DNA from: Isoperla grammatica
Taxonomy: Eukaryota; Arthropoda; Insecta; Plecoptera; Perlodidae
Direction of reading: 5' to 3'
NCBI GenBank assembly: GCA_945910005.1
Contig: OX246741.1
Span: 11,146,669 to 11,210,668 of the forward strand
Length of the DNA: 64,000 nucleotides
How positions within the stretch are numbered: the stretch's first letter is position 1; each line of letters opens with the position of its first letter. Shown piece by piece: positions 47,859-59,282 of this stretch. Below the pieces are notes generated by a model. That model worked only from the letters and a program-made list of their open reading frames with translations, searched no databases and was not told the DNA's origin. The translations under genes and the position numbers were made by a program.

Positions 47859-50800
47859 TCATTGCTTCAGAGGTGTGCATGGCATGTAGTCGAGAGAGAG
47901 AAGAGACGATGTTGGAAGTGTGGCCAGCAGATTGTTGTCGAGATGGTCAAGAGAAGCGATGGATGGCAGTAGTGAAGTGGTGCCATGTTGACGCACAGAC
48001 ATGTCCAACAACCTGAAACAGAGAACATTGTAAGAAAGAGATATTGCATGTTGACAGAGTGCTTGTTTAGGCCCAATATTACGACGGCCCGCTAAATATT
48101 CAGTCCGCGACTAACTTGTTTTGCAACCATTAAGTGTGTTTGCCATGGAAAAACGTTAGTTGCAGACTGAATATTTTGCAGGTTTCAGGTTATCATAATA
48201 TCGGGTTTTAGGCAGCAAGATGGAGAGAGCGTTACAGGTTATACAGCATTGTGGACATGGCATTATATCGATGACGTTAGCACAACTGGGACTCGAACCC
48301 AGACACAACCATACAAATTACGTGGTTTAATAGTTTTAAAGCACAATGAATGAATGTCTCTGCAGCTTCTTTTGATTGTAACATTGAACTTAAATGTGTT
48401 CCCAACAATTATGTTTGTTTGTATATTTTAGATTGATAAATAACCAGATTCCAATTAGTAATATACGTATTAATATCGCTTACGTAGCAGATATACTTGT
48501 AAGGTAATATCGCACAGCGTATTGAGTTATGCACCGGGTGAATTGTTTACAATGGAAGTTTGTGGAAAAGAAGTTAATTCTTAGGGCCTTTGTTCAAATA
48601 TAAACTTTTGTTAAAGATTGTTGTAGTATCACAAATTATTTATTGTAGTTACATGCACGAAAGTATACAGGTCTAATATCTTCACTACAGCCAACATTAA
48701 AATACTGCATAATTAATCTTCTTTAGTAACATCTCAAGAACGTAATATAAAACATGAATTCTTTAGAATGAGGGTCAGCAGTTTCCAGTGGTGTCGTGGG
48801 GGTGGGGGGGGGGGGGGGAGGGGGCTATACAGAGCAAACAAAAAAGTTTTCCTCCTGCAGTGTATGAGGGGTGTGTCCCATGGTTTTGTTTTAGAGTGAA
48901 TTTTGAAACTATTCGCAAGTTAAGCACGAGGGATTTAGTTGTGAAATGTTTATATATATACTATGGGGACCTTCCGTAACCTGCTCATTTGTCTTTGGGC
49001 ACGCCTAAAGATGCCCAAAGCATTCCGTAACCTGCTCAGGTAGCGCCTTGGGCGCGCCCGTAACGCCCGACGTTTTTCTCTGGGTATGTTGTGTTTCTAG
49101 CATATCGCGCGGGAAATATGGCGTCTGCAGGGGTAGTGAGGTCCAAGGACTATTTTAAGTTTTAAGTTTCGCTTCTTGATGAGGCCACTGGCGACACCAA
49201 AACATTAGAGTGACGAATGAAGAGGCCGAGAAATTAGGGAAAATTAGTTATATCGTTAATGTATATTATTTCAGCAAAGTGTATCGAGGCTTATAGGTTA
49301 AGACTATCCCATGTAACCACTACCACGCGTTCTGAAACGTTTCGTGCCCGAACGTGCCCAAACTAGCCCGCCCGTGATCAACGTCGGGTGGTATTAGCAG
49401 GTTACGGAACGTACCCTATATTGTTATTTCGGGTGGCTGTGAAACTACCTAACTTGGATTGAATCTCTTGAAAGCATGATATTATGCATCTACACTAGAC
49501 AAATTGGAAAGATATATTGGTAAGTAATAAAAGTGTCCCATCGTTTGTGCTTTTCGTTACCTACTAAAAACATGACTAATATGTATTTCGATGTTACTCG
49601 CCTATTTTGACCAACTTTGGTGTTGGTGGCGATTCTGTGTGTGTAATTTCAGCTTTAAAATAGGGCCATTCATGTCCATTGTAAAATTTAATACAGTGAA
49701 ACTTCTAACAAACGTCTTTATAACAAAATTATCTATACAACAAACTGTTTTTGAGTTCCCAAGAGATTTTTATGCATGTAAAGGTAGCATCTTTAGCCCT
49801 ATAACAAAAGAATAATCTGGCCCCCAAGAGTTTGCTATAAAGAAGTTTTCCTGCAATTCCTAGTTTAGAGATATGTTATTTTAGCATTTTAGGTTTTAGA
49901 TGCTAGAGCGAAGGATACCTCTACGTCAAAAACCGCAGAAAATTTTCATTTTTTAATTATATCTCAAGATTGAAACACAAAATCGAAAATCTAAGAAATC
50001 ATAGCGCTGTGGTTTGGTAAGCCCTACAGACTGAATGATAAATGTATTTAACGTTATAATCAGTATGACTGATAACGATTTCTTTAAACTACTAAGGAAA
50101 TCGTTATCACAGTCACTGATTCAGTATGACTGATAACGATTTCTTTAAATTACTAAGGAAATCGTTATCACAGTCACTGATTATAACGTTAAATACATTA
50201 ATCATTCAGTCTGTAGGGCTTACCAAACCACATCGCTATGATTTCTCAGATTTTTTATTTTGTGTTTCAATCTTGAGACATAGTTAAAAAATTAAAATTT
50301 TCTGCGGTTTTTGACATAGAGGTATCCTTCGCTCTTAACCGGTGAACATGTCGTATTTTTGAAAACGCTACAAAATGCTAATTTTACAAAGATAATGTGT
50401 TCCCATTCTTATAGAGATTGAGTTAAGAATTCCATTCTAACCCTTTAGTTACAAATTACAATAGAATTGATTTTTAAATATCTTCACATAATTGTCTTGG
50501 AAGTGTAAGACAACCCCTCATATTTAAGGGTTTGATGTAAAAAATGCTAAATTTTGAGAAAATTTCTGCTAACAAAACATATCCGTATCTATATTTGTTT
50601 ATTTTTACTCCTCTACTCAGTATACCTAAAAATATATTTGTGGTATACATATATTATCTACGAAAGCATGCTCAAAATAAATTGCCACCATTTACAACGA
50701 AAACGAAAATTTTGTTGAGTTAGTGTATGCACGCCTGCTAAGGTTTTTGAATGATAACCCCCCCCCCCCCCCAAACCGCCACCCCCACTGAGACACCAAC

Positions 50801-53800
50801 ATGCAATAATGCTTTCCTAAATAGTATGTTACACAGATTATTTTGTTATAAATAAGTTTCACTGTGCTATAACATCATTTCAGATAACTTCAGTTTAACT
50901 CAACTTATTCCAGTTGAATGGAATTCTGTACTCCCCCCTCCCCCTCCCCCCCTTCTCCAAACCTCTGCCTGGTGCTGGCAAAACCAGACCCACAATGATT
51001 ATGGTGTAATATCAATTACGAAGAAAAGAAGGGTAATTTTATTTTATCAATGATAATTAAACTAAAACCTGGGAGTTGCTGACCTGGTTAATTTTAATGG
51101 GTATACAGTATACATCTGTCGACTGTTCCTCTCAGCAGATCTATAGCCTCGATCGCCCACGTTTAATTATCGCGGCCGTATGCGAGTTTCTGTGTATGTT
51201 TATGAATGTGTGCGTTTCACTCTCCTAATTATGTTCACCTCGAGCATTGAACCTTGGTATATGCGTTTTACTTGTTTAGTATCTATAGGCTACTAGCAAC
51301 ACCAAAAAACATAAATGAAACAAATGAATTGAATCGATGGACAAACAACAAGCTGTCAAAAAATAATTTCTTCTGATTTTGGAAAACAAAACAAAAAACC
51401 AACAAATACACATACAAAACTTTCACTTAGTCGTTGTCCATCATTAAAAGTTTTTAAAGGGCGAGCAGTTACTATTGCTACACTTGTTTTTATTTGTATG
51501 GTTGCAATTTTATTATTTTGACAGCTGATAAGTTTGTCCATCACTTCAATTCATTTGTTCCATTGTTGTAGTCCGGATGTGACGTCCGTTGCGAGTTCCC
51601 TATAGATTAACGGGTTATATTTGTCGAATGCAGGTGGACTCGAATCCTGTAATATACTGCACTACATATAATTAGAGATACGTGAAAATAGCGTTGTGTA
51701 TCTATAAATGCTACAAAGTGCTACTTCTTCAACTGAAACTAAGGTTTTTCTGATCTTATTTTACTGCAAATTAATTTTAAAATAAAAATGTGAGAAAACT
51801 TTACTCTCAAGTAGCCTATTTTAATGTTGGCAAAAACTAGATGCTATAAAACTACAATTGAAAAAGCTATTTACACAAGTCTCTAAACATAATATATCGT
51901 CTCGAACTATCAAAACAAGAAGAAACCAGTTCATCACTCGTGCGATGTAAGCTTAGCTATACTTGACAGTTGTGTTATCTCTTCCTTGATGTGAGCAGCG
52001 AGTGACAGCTGACTGACAATAGCGTTGGCAAACGCAGCGTATGCGCGAGATAAGGGGATTTAAAACGGCTAACAACCCTCCAAACTGTAATTTATGCGTA
52101 AATTTAGTACAAATTCTATAGGCCTACTTATCCTTTTTTGGCGGTCATTTATGGTAGATTCTAATATCACCCGATTTTTTAAAGAACATACACGTGTTGA
52201 TTATCCGAGTCAAGATTAGTTGCGTTCTATTTTACAAATTGCACGTACGTCACATATGTGCACGTGGCGGCCATATTTGTGATCAAACTTTGACGTTGCC
52301 ATGGAGAAACAATGGAAGCCTGTTGTGGTAGAACACACATCCTCAGTTCTTTAAAATTCAACCTGTCTGGTAATTTGTGATTTTGTTTATTACGTATGTT
52401 AACTTTTTAAATGATAAATTATGCTTATTTAGTGAATTTTACTAATATTCAGTGTTCACCAATGATCTAGGATAGGACTACTTCAATTGTGTCTCAATCA
52501 TGGTCGCTGTGACGTCACGTGGGAACTGTGAATAGTTTTTTGTTAGGTACCCTTAATTCTTAACTCTACAACAAATCTAATCTGTCACTATTTTATTCCC
52601 TTCGTTATTTAATTAAATAAATAATTAAATTCACATTTAGAATCTACCCACTCGGTGAAATGACTAGTATAAATAAGACCTAGTAATTGACTAATTGGAC
52701 TGTACACCGTTCCTAATCGTCACATATAAAAACAATTAAAAACGCAATATTTCGAACCCTGATCAGAGCTCTTCAACAGGCGAAAACAACGTTGCGTTGA
52801 GTGTGTTTTCGCCTGTTGAAGAGCTCTGATCAGTGTTCGAAATATTGCGTTTTTAAATTGTTTTTATATGTGACAAGGAACAGTGTACAGTCCAATTACT
52901 AGGTCTTATATAACGTTTTACAAGACTGATTTCCAGTGGGGGACTTCAACTTAAAGCGACTAAACCAACTCTGCAGGCTCTGCGGATATTATAGAGTTTA
53001 TGTGAAACATTGTGCTTGATATTACCATAGAGTATATTACTTCCAACTAAGCTGTTGAGCAGTTATTATAGAGCTTGTGAGAAACATTGTGCTCGATATT
53101 ACCATAGAGTATATTACTTCCAACTAAGCTGTTAAGCAGTTATTATAGAGCTTGTGAGAAACATTGTGCTCGATATTACCATAGAGTATATTACTTCCAA
53201 CTACGCAGTTAAGCGGTTATTATAGAGCTTGTGTGAAACATTGTGCTTGATATTACCATAGAGTATATTACTTCCAACTAAGCTGTTAAGCAGTTATTAT
53301 AGAGCTTGTGAGAAACGTTGAGCTTGCTTTGTCGACAATCAATATTACCATTAAATTAAATTAAATTAAATTAAATCATTACTCTGTAATGCTGTAATGT
53401 TGGTATGCCGGTTATGTTACGCCACAGTTGGCGTCGTACTCTCTGGAGTTTAATAAAAGCATTAAAAAAATATTCCCCCAAGCCATGTTATATCAAGGTG
53501 GTACTGTAATTCGCAGCGAGTCAATTTCTACATTCCCGATTAAAAATTTAATCATTTATTTATACTCATTTTGTGAAATGGAGGATGCCTACATATATCG
53601 GTATTATTGTAATTCGTAATTATTCACGAAATTCACGGACCTCCATAAATACAATAAAGAGTGCCAATAAAATCATTGCAGATTTGTTAAATATGTTGAG
53701 TAAATCACGCAGTGAGTCTAGAGAAACGTTTTTTAGCGATTAAGGTTTTAGAAACCAAATAGGAGAACATATTTTTGAAAATCTTGCAAAGTGCCCATTT

Positions 53801-56800
53801 TTATCTCATTTCTATTGAGCCGTAATTAAAAATTGCATTCTAAGTTCTAACCCTTTATGTAGTGAAATTGAAATGATTTTAAATAACTGCACATAATTTT
53901 CCATTATAAATGCAAGAAACTTCCTTATATTCAAGGTTTTGATGAAAAAAAAAAAGATGCAACAAAATTTTGAGAAAACTAATCGTTAAAAACGTATCTC
54001 CAGCCAGTCGTTAGGGTCACGTTGTGTGTCAAAGTAGACCGACCAAACTCACCAAGAGTAACGTGAGACGTGGCCGAGCGGCTGCCTGCGGTGCGGGAGG
54101 CTTCGAGGTAAGCTGGTCTTAGAGATGGCTTCCGTCTTGAAGGTGATGCAGCGCCGTGAGACGAGCTGACATTCTGAAAACAAGAACGTACACGTCAGTC
54201 AAGAGCTACAGTCAAAACAAACCTCTGAGGACCAATTAAGGGATTGTTATGCATCTATTGCTAAAGACGTCAAAACTTCAACCCCTACGGCACCTTAAAG
54301 CCACTGCTACCAACAGCCAATCAACCATCAGCCAAGACGTCCATCCTAATTTGTCAAAATCGTGAAATTTGCTTACGTTAATTTACGAACGTTAAGTGGA
54401 TGTAAATGAGGCGTTACTGTGACAGTAGTTTACTTACCGAATAATCTTTATCCCAGTGCTCTTCAACGTAGTCTCGAGGTAAGCTGTATGTCTGCGAAGG
54501 GTCCGATGACAAGTCTAGACGTCTCTTCTTACGGCGAGGTATATCAGTGTTGTGAAGCCGTTCACCAGTACACTCATCTCATCTGGAAACAAGAGATTCA
54601 ACGTCAGTCATATTCACAACGGAACTAAGCCTATGAATATGAATCTTGGTACCACTCTTTATTATTTGAACTTTCTTAATTTACCAATACTAAAGAAATA
54701 TTGTTTGTATCATACCTCAGCAACTAACTAACATGGGATAGGCAATTATATTGACTGTGCTAGTTATGTAAATTAGATTAATACTGGTAGCCTAACTTTA
54801 TAAAAGACGATTTATTAGATGACAAACTCATTAATATCTGTATACATAAGGCTTCTTTTGTAATAGTTGGCTTGTACCGGTAAGTCACACAGCATCTAAT
54901 AAGTTGACTGTAAAATAGAATCCTCCCTAAAATTTCACTATCATTTCATATCAAAGAAGCAACTTTATATTTTTTGTATTTAGCTACATGTACTTATGCA
55001 AACTCTTTCAATTATAGTGCTATGCTGCTATAGTGACATGTTCCAACTAGGAATACAGTTCAGGTACTCACCAAAACACTTGACGCTCGTACAGTTCAAG
55101 GCTCCAGGAAGCTCTTGAGGTAAGCTGGCTCTCGGCGATGCAGACAGGCTTGTGGGGCTGTTCTCCGGTACGATACCCTCATCTAGACGAGAAACAAAGA
55201 ACAAACATTAGTCATTTGCATTACGGAACTATGCCTTTTCAGAAATACGAATTAAAAACACGAATAGTTTTTAATTTACCGAGACGAAAAATCGTACTTA
55301 AACTGCTTCAGCAACTGGCAATTTTATTGACCAGCTAAACAGTTTTAGATAAAAAATGACAATTGAAGGAGATTCATCGGCGTAATGAAAACGGGATTCA
55401 AGATGATAAAAAAAATGCAAAAAAATAAAAATACATCATGGAAGTGGGGTTTGAATCCACGTCAATTGGTGTTTTAAAATTTAAATGCATTAAAAAAATA
55501 ATAATAAACAATGTAAAATAATATGTAGGTATATTAAAAGAAAATTTATAAAATATAAATATGATAGATTGAAATAAAGCAGTCTTTCATTTTAGGATAG
55601 TTTACTCACCGAAACATCTGGACGCGAAGTACCGCCCAACGCTCCAGGAAGCTCTCGTGTGTAGCTCTCGAGGTAAGCTGGCTGTCGGCGGCTGCACAGA
55701 CCCTGCTTCATAGTCTGGAAACAATGAACTAACATAAGTCATGTGTATTACGGAACTAAGCCTTTTCAGAAATACGAATTAAAAACATGAATAGCTTTTA
55801 ATTTACCGAGATAAAATTATACATAAAAACTTTTTTAACAATTGGCAATTTTATTGACTACGTTTAACAGTTCTAATTCAAATATGATAATTGAAGGAGA
55901 TTCATCGGCGTAATGGAAACGAAATTCAAGATAACAAAATAAGAAAAATATATAATTGAAGTGGTATTCGAACCCACGTCAATTCATTCATTTTCTTGAA
56001 TCTCTGCCCGAATCATAAGAGCCACACTTATTGGTTTAAAATCTAAATGCATTAAAAAAATAATAATTAAGTAAAAAGAAAAGAAAAATAATAAATATGA
56101 AAGAATATATAAAATATAATAATTATAAATGTGATATATTGAATTCAAGTTAATTTTCATTAAAGAATAGTTTACTCACCAAAACATCTGGACGCAAAGT
56201 ACCGCCTAACGCTCCAGGAAGCTCTCGTGTGAAGCTCTCATGTGAAGCTCTCGAGGTAAGCTGGCCGTCGTGTCGGTCCAAGAAGGTCTCGAGGTAAGCT
56301 GGCTGTCGGCGGCTGCAGACCCTGCTCCGTAGTCTGGAAACAAAGAACAAACATAAGTCATTTGTATTACGGGACTAAGCCTTTTCAGAAATACGAATTA
56401 AAAACATGAATAGTTTTTAATTTACTGAGTTAAAATTGTACTTAAAAACTGTTTTAACAATTGGCAATTTTATTGACTACGTTTAAGTTCTAATTTAAAC
56501 ATGATAATTGAAGGAGATTCATCAGCATAATGAAAACCGATTCAATATAACAAAGTTAGAAAAATACGGTACATAATTTAGTGGTATTGGAACCCACGTC
56601 AATTCATTCAATTTCTCGAACCTTTGCCCGAATCATGAAAGTCACATTAATTGGTTTAAAATTTAAATACAATTTACAAAAAAAATAAGTTTAATAAAAG
56701 AATATATAAAATATAATATAAATGATATATTGAAATAAAGTTGCCTTTTATTTAAGAATAGTTTACTCACCGAAACATCTTGTTGCAAAGTACCGCCCAT

Positions 56801-58452
56801 CGCTCCAAGAAGCTTCGAGGTAGGCTGGCTGTCGGCGGTTGCACGGACCCTGCTCCGTAGTCTGGAAACAAACAAGAAAACACATCAGTTATTTGTATTA
56901 CGGAACAAAGCCATTGCATAAATACGACTTATTTACGCAAATAGTTTTTAATTTAAAATCGTACCGGCTGCACCAACAACAGTCAATTTTATTGACTATG
57001 TGGAACAATTTTAATTAATGTAGTATGTATTCAAAGATGAAGATTAATTGACTTGTAAATTTGGGACTCAAGATGGTAAAAAAATTAAAAATTTTCATAA
57101 CTGAAATGGGATATTTGAACCCATCGTCAATTTGTTTCATAATTGTCAAACCTTTATCTGAATCATGTGAGCCAGGTTATGGGTTGAATCTATTAAAATA
57201 TAGCATACATTGAAGAATTACATTTCACTTGGTAATAAATAGTTGACTCACCAAAACTCGTCATGTTGTACCGAACAACGCTCCGGGAAGCTCTCGAGGT
57301 AAGCTGGAAGTCGCGTGAAGTTGTCGAGGTAAGCTGGCTGCCGGCGACGCAGGTAGCGTCGTGGAGCGGACCCATTCTTGCAGGCGACCACACAGTCTAC
57401 CAATACAACACCATCTAGTCTGGAGACAAACAAAGAACACAAATCAGTCATTTATATCATGAAACTACTTATATCATACTACTACTAACTAATAGCATTT
57501 GCATGAAACCTTGTGATTTTTAAAATTGCTGAGTAAACAATTGACTACAAGAGGAACGACGAAAATTAATGAGATGCTCCCCTCCCCCCCCCCCTTAGAT
57601 ATTTTAATAAAATGCCTCCTATCGTTTCATTTTCGATAATCCCCCCCCCCCCTCCCTAAAATAAATCAGTTCACGGGATATACTCAAATAATTTTCACGG
57701 ATCAACAGCAAGAATTATAATGACAAACTCACTCACTATCCTTGGTGTAGTTCCGAACTACATTCGAGCGTGTAGATTGTAAAGCAAACAGGGTGTGGCA
57801 CGCCACAAGTACGATCAACCACATGGTTGCGCAAATTATCGCATAGAAAAAGCAATCATAATTAATAACAATATTGGACTGAATTGGGCGATCGATATTA
57901 ATACACAAATAGCAAACAAAACAAAACAACCGAAGACAAAAAATTCAAAAGGGGGCGGACGTTTAAAATTAGTCACTAGACGATGTTTCTTAAAACCACG
58001 ATGAAGGTAACTAGCCTAATAATAATAATAATAATAATAATTATTATTATTATCATAATAAAATTAATATGATTACTATTGAATGTAAAAGAACAATATA
58101 ATATTGGAGCCGAAGACAATAAAGTCGAACGGGGACGAACAAAAGCATTGACGAAAGGTAATAGCTCAAATTAATTACATAAGCACGTAGAATGTTCGTT
58201 CCTAAAACCACGAAGCGGGTAAATAATAATCTAATCAACAATATTATGTGAATAAATACTTTTAGTTTAAAAAAGCAATTTAGGAATTACAATATTACAC
58301 AGAAATAGCAAACAATGAAACACAACAGGCAACAATATCAAAGCGGACAAGTAATGCCGAGGCTTACCTGGTGATGTGTTGACTCCACAATGTCTGAGCA
58401 GCGAATGGGACATTCCGCAAGGGCGCATCAAAGTAAATAGCCTCGCTCGCAT
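47859..58452 (-). CDS. speculative gene model using duplicated exons
   Basis: One chain of exon-like segments stays open in consistent phase: 58452-58368 (start MRARLFTLM), 55714-55610, 55182-55072, 54173-54053, and a terminal exon 48012-47859 ending TPLKQ. The sum is 576 nt and 191 residues. The first three junctions are phase 1, and the last is phase 2. The three middle exons share a core ASLPREL/ASLPQEL/TSLPRSL. The last exon encodes LLDMSVRQHGTTSLLPSIAS and a Leu/Ser-rich end. All have good acceptors (GTTTCCAG type) and donors (GTGAGT or GTAAGC). Other units of the array do not fit this frame, and 6 kb without a visible exon precedes the terminal one. I do not recognise the protein. A non-coding transcript is equally possible. 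Confidence 0.25.
48286..48302 (-). other. isolated tRNA T-arm-like hairpin
   Basis: On the minus strand CTGGGTTCGAGTCCCAG forms a perfect five-pair stem with a TTCGAGT loop, an ideal tRNA B box. The upstream sequence does not fold into D and anticodon arms with a matching acceptor stem. This is a tRNA or SINE fragment, not a tRNA gene. Confidence 0.5.
48965..49416. mobile_element. MITE with TTCCGTAACCTGCT termini
   Basis: Inverted ends of about 21 bp read GGGGACCTTCCGTAACCTGC on the left and GGGTACGTTCCGTAACCTGC when the right end is reversed. The flanks are TAT on both sides (48962-48964, 49417-49419), a possible 3-bp target duplication. A second ATTCCGTAACCTGCTCA copy at about 49022 lies just inside the left end. 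Confidence 0.65.
49694..49852. mobile_element. second copy of the Tc1/mariner-like MITE
   Basis: CAGTGAAACTTCTAACAAAC begins a segment matching 9207-9378 throughout, including ACAAACTGTTTT and TTATGCATGTAAAGGTA, and ending in TATAAAGAAGTTTTC. The right terminus has lost its exact inverted match. A third end-like fragment (GTTATAAATAAGTTTCACTG) is at about 50845-50864. Confidence 0.65.
49906..50334. repeat. 429-bp palindrome with duplicated central hairpin
   Basis: The left half from GAGCGAAGGATACCTCTA is repeated inverted to the right end at TAGAGGTATCCTTCGCTC, giving arms of about 215 bp with few mismatches. The centre holds two tandem 66-bp units (50065-50194), each itself a hairpin of TGACTGATAACGATTTC and its complement. 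The DNA could form a very long cruciform. It contains no ORF of note. Confidence 0.9.
50340..50600 (+). repeat. dispersed repeat family, direct copy 1
   Basis: This follows the large palindrome and contains GAACATGTCGTATTTTTGAA, CACATAATTGTC and CCCTCATATTTAAGGGTTTG. Similar text is at 53730-54000 on this strand and 40020-40330 inverted. The palindrome and this block may be parts of one larger element. Confidence 0.5.
50867..51314. other. no gene seen
   Basis: AT-rich DNA with a C-rich stretch near 50930-50960. I see no coding or RNA signal. Confidence 0.5.
51315..51564. mobile_element. MITE with ACAAATGAATTGAA termini
   Basis: Inverted ends of about 45-50 bp share ACAAATGAATTGAA, GATGGACAAAC and AGCTGTCAAAA. 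Total length is 250 bp. The 62-residue minus ORF inside has no family features. No clear target duplication is seen. Confidence 0.65.
52672..52912. repeat. 241-bp palindrome
   Basis: Arms of about 110 bp run from AATAAGACCTAGTAATTG to GAAGAGCTCTGATCAG near the centre and back. One arm has a 10-bp insertion duplicating ACTAATTGG. The loop around 52785-52800 contains AACGTTGCGTTGAGTG. Arm identity is high, so the fold-back is recent or maintained. Confidence 0.88.
52987..53320. repeat. 77-bp tandem repeat, four full units plus part
   Basis: Units start at 52987, 53064, 53141, 53218 and 53295 (partial), each beginning TATTATAGAG and containing CCATAGAGTATATTACTTCC. They differ at only a few positions. 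A TTAAA pentamer run (53351-53376) follows closely. Confidence 0.92.
53730..54000 (+). repeat. dispersed repeat family, direct copy 2
   Basis: GGTTTTAGA, TATTTTTGAAAATCTTGCAA, CACATAATTTTCC and TATATTCAAGGTTTTGATG align with the block at 50340-50600. It ends just left of the exon array. Confidence 0.5.
54053..57419 (-). repeat. tandem array of seven exon-like units
   Basis: Seven related segments lie at 54053-54173, 54438-54582, 55072-55182, 55610-55714, 56180-56333, 56771-56861 and 57252-57419, spaced mostly 480-590 bp. Each contains CCAGCTTACCTCGAG or a close form on the minus strand. Each is flanked by an acceptor (TTTGTTTCCAG type) and a GTGAGT or GTAAGT donor. The spacers are also duplicated: an ACGGAACTAAGCC block, a TTGGCAATTTTATTGACTA block, and a tRNA-like T-arm in the spacers at about 55450, 55965, 56585 and 57115. 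Open frames differ between units: units at 55072 and 55610 are open in phase 1, others in phase 0 or 2, and 56180 has a phase-1 stop. I cannot tell whether the array codes for protein or is a duplicated non-coding exon. Confidence 0.85.
57590..58367. other. spacer with simple repeats
   Basis: Two C-runs (about 57588 and 57641) and an AAT/ATT run (58018-58055) lie here. A 66-residue minus ORF at 57929-57729 is hydrophobic. Its end coincides with a possible 21-bp segment before GTGAGTG. I do not count it as an exon. Confidence 0.45.
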
Positions 58453-58687
58453 CGCGTCATTATCAACCAATCGTTGTCACAACCATGTTGCTATGCGGAC
58501 AGTTCCAGAACTACTATAAATCATGAGACAAGAACGAGGTACCCGTATCGATTATTTTACCTAAGAGGACTATAACGCCCCACCTATGCTACGATGATGA
58601 CGGCACGTAGCCTACTCCTGCCTAAAAGTAGTGTAAAATTTTACTTACGTTTCGTGGAGGGTTTGAGGATTTTTTTTTTTTATTTTT

Positions 58688-58945
58688 TCTGGTTTAAAAA
58701 ATGTAATATTTCTTAAAAAATCTGTTTTTTTTTTTTTCACGTACTTCTGTTGAGAATGGACTTTGTACAGTTCGATTTTTCAAGTTCTTTCTGTGTGGCA
58801 AAGACGCGTAATTTTTTCTGGTTTTAAAAATGTAATATTTCTTAAAAAATCTGTTTTTTTTGTTTTTTTTCACGTACTTCTGTTGAGAATGGACTTTGTA
58901 CAGTTCGATTTTTCAAGTTCTTTCTGTGTGGCAAAGACGCGTAGC
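58688..58945. repeat. tandem duplication of about 125-130 bp
   Basis: Two copies run from TTTTTTCTGGTTT to GTGTGGCAAAGACGCGTA (58688-58820 and 58813-58945 approximately). They are near-identical outside the T-runs, so the duplication is young. Confidence 0.9.
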
Positions 58946-59172
58946 ATGGCATAAGTTATGTCATGTATACGGTAGTATTTCTTCTTATACTTCCTTTGAG
59001 GTGGGGGGGGGCTGTCCAATCTTCATAAATGATGTCACACAATTTTGACCCAGACTAGATCCCCTCCTTGTCACGAAATGTGTGATTACCCCCCTTTAAT
59101 GATGTCACATTGTGTCGCTTTGTGGACTATTACAGAACCACCAGATAAAAAAATACAAATATCACCTTCATC

Positions 59173-59184
59173 ATCATTATCATT

Positions 59185-59281
<97 letters not shown>

Positions 59282-59282
59282 C
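59173..59282. repeat. (CAT)n microsatellite
   Basis: About 30 or more uninterrupted CAT units. It generates poly-Ser and poly-His frames that are not genes. Diverged copies of one sequence flank the region (about 58530-58640 and 59283-59390, sharing ACAAGAACGAGGTA and GCCTACTCCTGCCT), so it sits inside a larger duplication. Confidence 0.97.

Noticed and set aside
54062..54110. tRNA-like A box GACGTGGCCGAGCGG
   Set aside because: There is no B box or cloverleaf partner at tRNA spacing. The sequence is part of an exon-like unit of the array.
57729..57929. 66-residue hydrophobic minus ORF before the exon array
   Set aside because: There is no acceptor in phase with the start exon, and its end does not join the array in frame. 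The AT-rich composition explains the hydrophobic residues.
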